Of a DNA stretch of 31,745 bases, positions 30,189-31,745 are shown piece by piece. Made by a program: the position numbers and the translations under genes. The notes beneath the pieces are model-generated. The model saw only the letters and a program-made list of their open reading frames with translations, searched no databases and was not told the origin of the DNA. Source of the DNA: a bacterium (GTDB lineage: Bacteria > RBG-13-66-14); contig DATKYS010000136.1 in the NCBI GenBank assembly GCA_035528375.1, positions 1-31,745 on the forward strand, in the 5' to 3' direction. Position 1 is the stretch's first letter. Every line of letters starts with the position of its first letter.

Positions 30189-30214
30189 AAGGCGGGGTCA
30201 ACCCCGCCTTTTTT
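30189..30214 (+). terminator. Intrinsic terminator of purA
   Basis: A perfect 10-bp stem, aaggcggggt / accccgcctt (30189-30198, 30201-30210), with a 2-nt loop is followed by a T-run (30209-30214). It lies 62 nt after the purA stop and is the clearest terminator in the window. Confidence 0.92.
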
Positions 30215-30288
30215 GATCGTCGTCCTGATTCGCGGCTGTCAAGACCCGGGTTAAATGTGACTTTCTTGCAAAAATATTCTACTAGCCC

Positions 30289-30317
30289 TTGACACCCGGT
30301 TATTTTCGGGCTAAATT
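30289..30317 (+). promoter_or_regulatory. Strong promoter of the propeller gene
   Basis: A perfect TTGACA (30289-30294) is followed after 17 nt by TAAATT (30312-30317, four of six). Transcription should begin near 30324, about 30 nt before the ATG at 30355. The spacer holds the inverted repeat cccg-N8-cggg (30295-30310), and acccgggt lies further upstream at about 30244-30251. Both are candidate operator half-sites. This is the best sigma-70-type promoter in the window. Confidence 0.7.
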
Positions 30318-30354
30318 AGCTACGTCAAGGAAGAGTAAGAAGGGTGGTTGTGTC

Positions 30355-31745
30355 ATGAAAGCGCTCCGCTCAACGGTAATCCTCCTGTTCCTGGCGTCCG
30401 CCTCCTCGGCCGGCGTGTGGCACACGGAGTTTGTGGACTCCGAAAGCCAGGTCAACCTCGAAACTACCATCGCTTTGGATAGCGGGGACAGGCCCCGTAT
30501 TTTATACTTTGACGACTATGATAACGCTTTAAAATATGCTTCATGGGATAATTATATGTGGAATATTGAAACTATAATATCCGGTAAACTGTGTTATTCT
30601 AATAATTCACTTGCATTGGACCGGGAAGGCAACCCGCATATTATATTCACCGATGACAATGATTCTATTATATACGCATACCTGGTGGATACGAGCTGGC
30701 ATTTTGAGACGATTGCTTCCGAAGAAGGCATGGGCGCATATCTTTCTCTTGCCCTGGATTCGCATGATAAACCTTATATATCTTACCGTAACTACATTGA
30801 GCGCGACCTGAAGTGTATCTTCTGGGACGGTTATCAATGGAGAATTGAAACGGTGGACTCCGAGGGGGACGTAGGCAAAGAGCTTTCGCTCGAGCTCGAC
30901 GGTTACGACCGTCCCCACATCTCTTATTACGATTTCGATAATAAAGACCTCAAATACGCATACTTCAACGGTTCCGAGTGGCGCATAGAAACCGTGGATG
31001 CGGAGGGTCAGGTAGGTCCCTATTCTTCTATCGCAATTGATTCCCAAGACAGGCCGCATATATCCTATAGATACTTTGACGGTTCGACCACGGACTTGAA
31101 GTACGCCCGTTGGGACGGCGTCCAGTGGAGGATTGAAACAGCCGACGCCGAAGGTGATGCGGGGGGGTATACCTCTATCGCTTTGGACACCCTCGATAGA
31201 CCCTACATTTCCAATCTGGCGTATGATATTTCGCGATTGAAATGCGCCCATTGGAATGGCGTTGAGTGGCAAACTGATATCGTTGATACGAATTACGGTT
31301 GCGGCAAATATTCTTCAATTGCGGTTGATTCCCTAAACCAGCCTCACATCAGCTACTTATACGAAATACAAAATGATTTAAAGTACGCCTGGTACGAGAT
31401 CTTCTTCCTCCTGTTAAGCCCGGAGCGGGGGGAGGTCGTCACCACGCTCACCCCAACCCTGGACTGGTCCGACGACGACAACCCCGACCTCACCGGTTAC
31501 ACTTTGTGGTGGGGGACCGACCCCGACTTCAACAGCTATAATGAAGTGACCGGCCTCCACGAATCGAAGTATACGATACCGAGCGGCATCGAGGACGGGG
31601 ATACCATCTACTGGCGCGTGAAATCTATTGATGGCGAAGATGAGGAGTACTGGGCCGAGGAGATGGACTGGTACTTCAACGTGGACCTGGACTACGACCC
31701 CGTCTATCACCTGATGAGCCCCGAGAAGGGCGAAGTAGTATATGC
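30355..31745 (+). CDS. Secreted seven-bladed beta-propeller protein with fibronectin-like repeats (partial, 3' end outside window)
   Basis: An open frame of 463 codons with no stop before the window edge. Signal peptide about 1-19 (MKALRSTVILLF, A-S-S-A-G). Seven repeats of about 47 residues begin at H23, N70, H116, R163, R210, R259 and Q306. The consensus is W-x-I-E-T-V-D-S-E-G, then S-I-A-L-D-S-x-D-R-P-H-I-S-Y, then D-L-K-Y-A-x-W. Seven such units fit a closed seven-bladed propeller. Then come domains of about 100 residues opening with S-P-E-R/K-G-E-V-V at S355 and S455; the first has the W-x-V-x-S-x-D-G pattern of fibronectin type III. Blades 1-3 are strikingly A+T-rich. No catalytic residues are seen. 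It is probably a cell-surface or secreted binding protein; a C-terminal sorting signal would lie outside. Confidence 0.88.
   Translation, partial: MKALRSTVILLFLASASSAGVWHTEFVDSESQVNLETTIALDSGDRPRILYFDDYDNALKYASWDNYMWNIETIISGKLCYSNNSLALDREGNPHIIFTDDNDSIIYAYLVDTSWHFETIASEEGMGAYLSLALDSHDKPYISYRNYIERDLKCIFWDGYQWRIETVDSEGDVGKELSLELDGYDRPHISYYDFDNKDLKYAYFNGSEWRIETVDAEGQVGPYSSIAIDSQDRPHISYRYFDGSTTDLKYARWDGVQWRIETADAEGDAGGYTSIALDTLDRPYISNLAYDISRLKCAHWNGVEWQTDIVDTNYGCGKYSSIAVDSLNQPHISYLYEIQNDLKYAWYEIFFLLLSPERGEVVTTLTPTLDWSDDDNPDLTGYTLWWGTDPDFNSYNEVTGLHESKYTIPSGIEDGDTIYWRVKSIDGEDEEYWAEEMDWYFNVDLDYDPVYHLMSPEKGEVVY

Noticed and set aside
30607-31272. Minus-strand open frame (221 codons) inside the propeller gene
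   Set aside because: It is the reverse of the repeated blades. The plus-strand frame has signal peptide, promoter and clear repeat logic.

Overview
This is a GC-rich chromosomal segment from a Gram-negative-type (two-membrane) bacterium. The envelope genes show this: apolipoprotein N-acyltransferase, many lipoproteins, four predicted outer-membrane beta-barrel or TolC-type proteins, RseC, and a System II (ResB/CcsA) cytochrome c assembly pair. Codon usage is strongly G/C-ending, TTG and GTG starts are common, and short palindromic repeats lie between genes. The large beta-barrel at 13198-16533 has an N-terminal region that, from memory, resembles proteins of the FCB superphylum and related uncultured candidate phyla. 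I cannot name the species. There are no phage, transposase, CRISPR, tRNA or rRNA genes.

Layout. (1) 1-274: palindromic repeats. (2) 275-4307, minus strand: lnt followed by six small lipoprotein genes of one family (seven domain copies), tightly packed or overlapping. (3) 4552-5394, plus: MBL-fold hydrolase. (4) 5486-10268, plus: six consecutive secreted or lipoprotein genes of a second family (eight domain copies), then a pyrimidine-nucleoside phosphorylase (10272-11570) and a metal-dependent amidohydrolase (11630-12853). (5) 12854-13197: a second repeat cluster between convergent genes. (6) 13198-19357, minus: pyrF, a porin-like barrel, rseC and a 1,111-residue outer-membrane barrel. (7) 19653-28612, minus: a long TPR protein, a beta-barrel partner, resB, ccsA and a TolC-family protein. 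(8) 28852-30126, plus: purA with a structured leader and a strong terminator. (9) 30355-end, plus: the start of a secreted seven-bladed-propeller protein with fibronectin-like repeats, cut by the window edge.

Together this is mostly cell-envelope biology with three housekeeping nucleotide genes (pyrF, purA, the phosphorylase). The two unnamed protein families are the most striking part: twelve exported proteins, ten of them predicted lipoproteins, lie on both sides of lnt, the enzyme that finishes lipoprotein maturation. The propeller gene is a base-composition mosaic, with an A+T-rich blade region between a G+C-rich signal peptide and G+C-rich C-terminal repeats.
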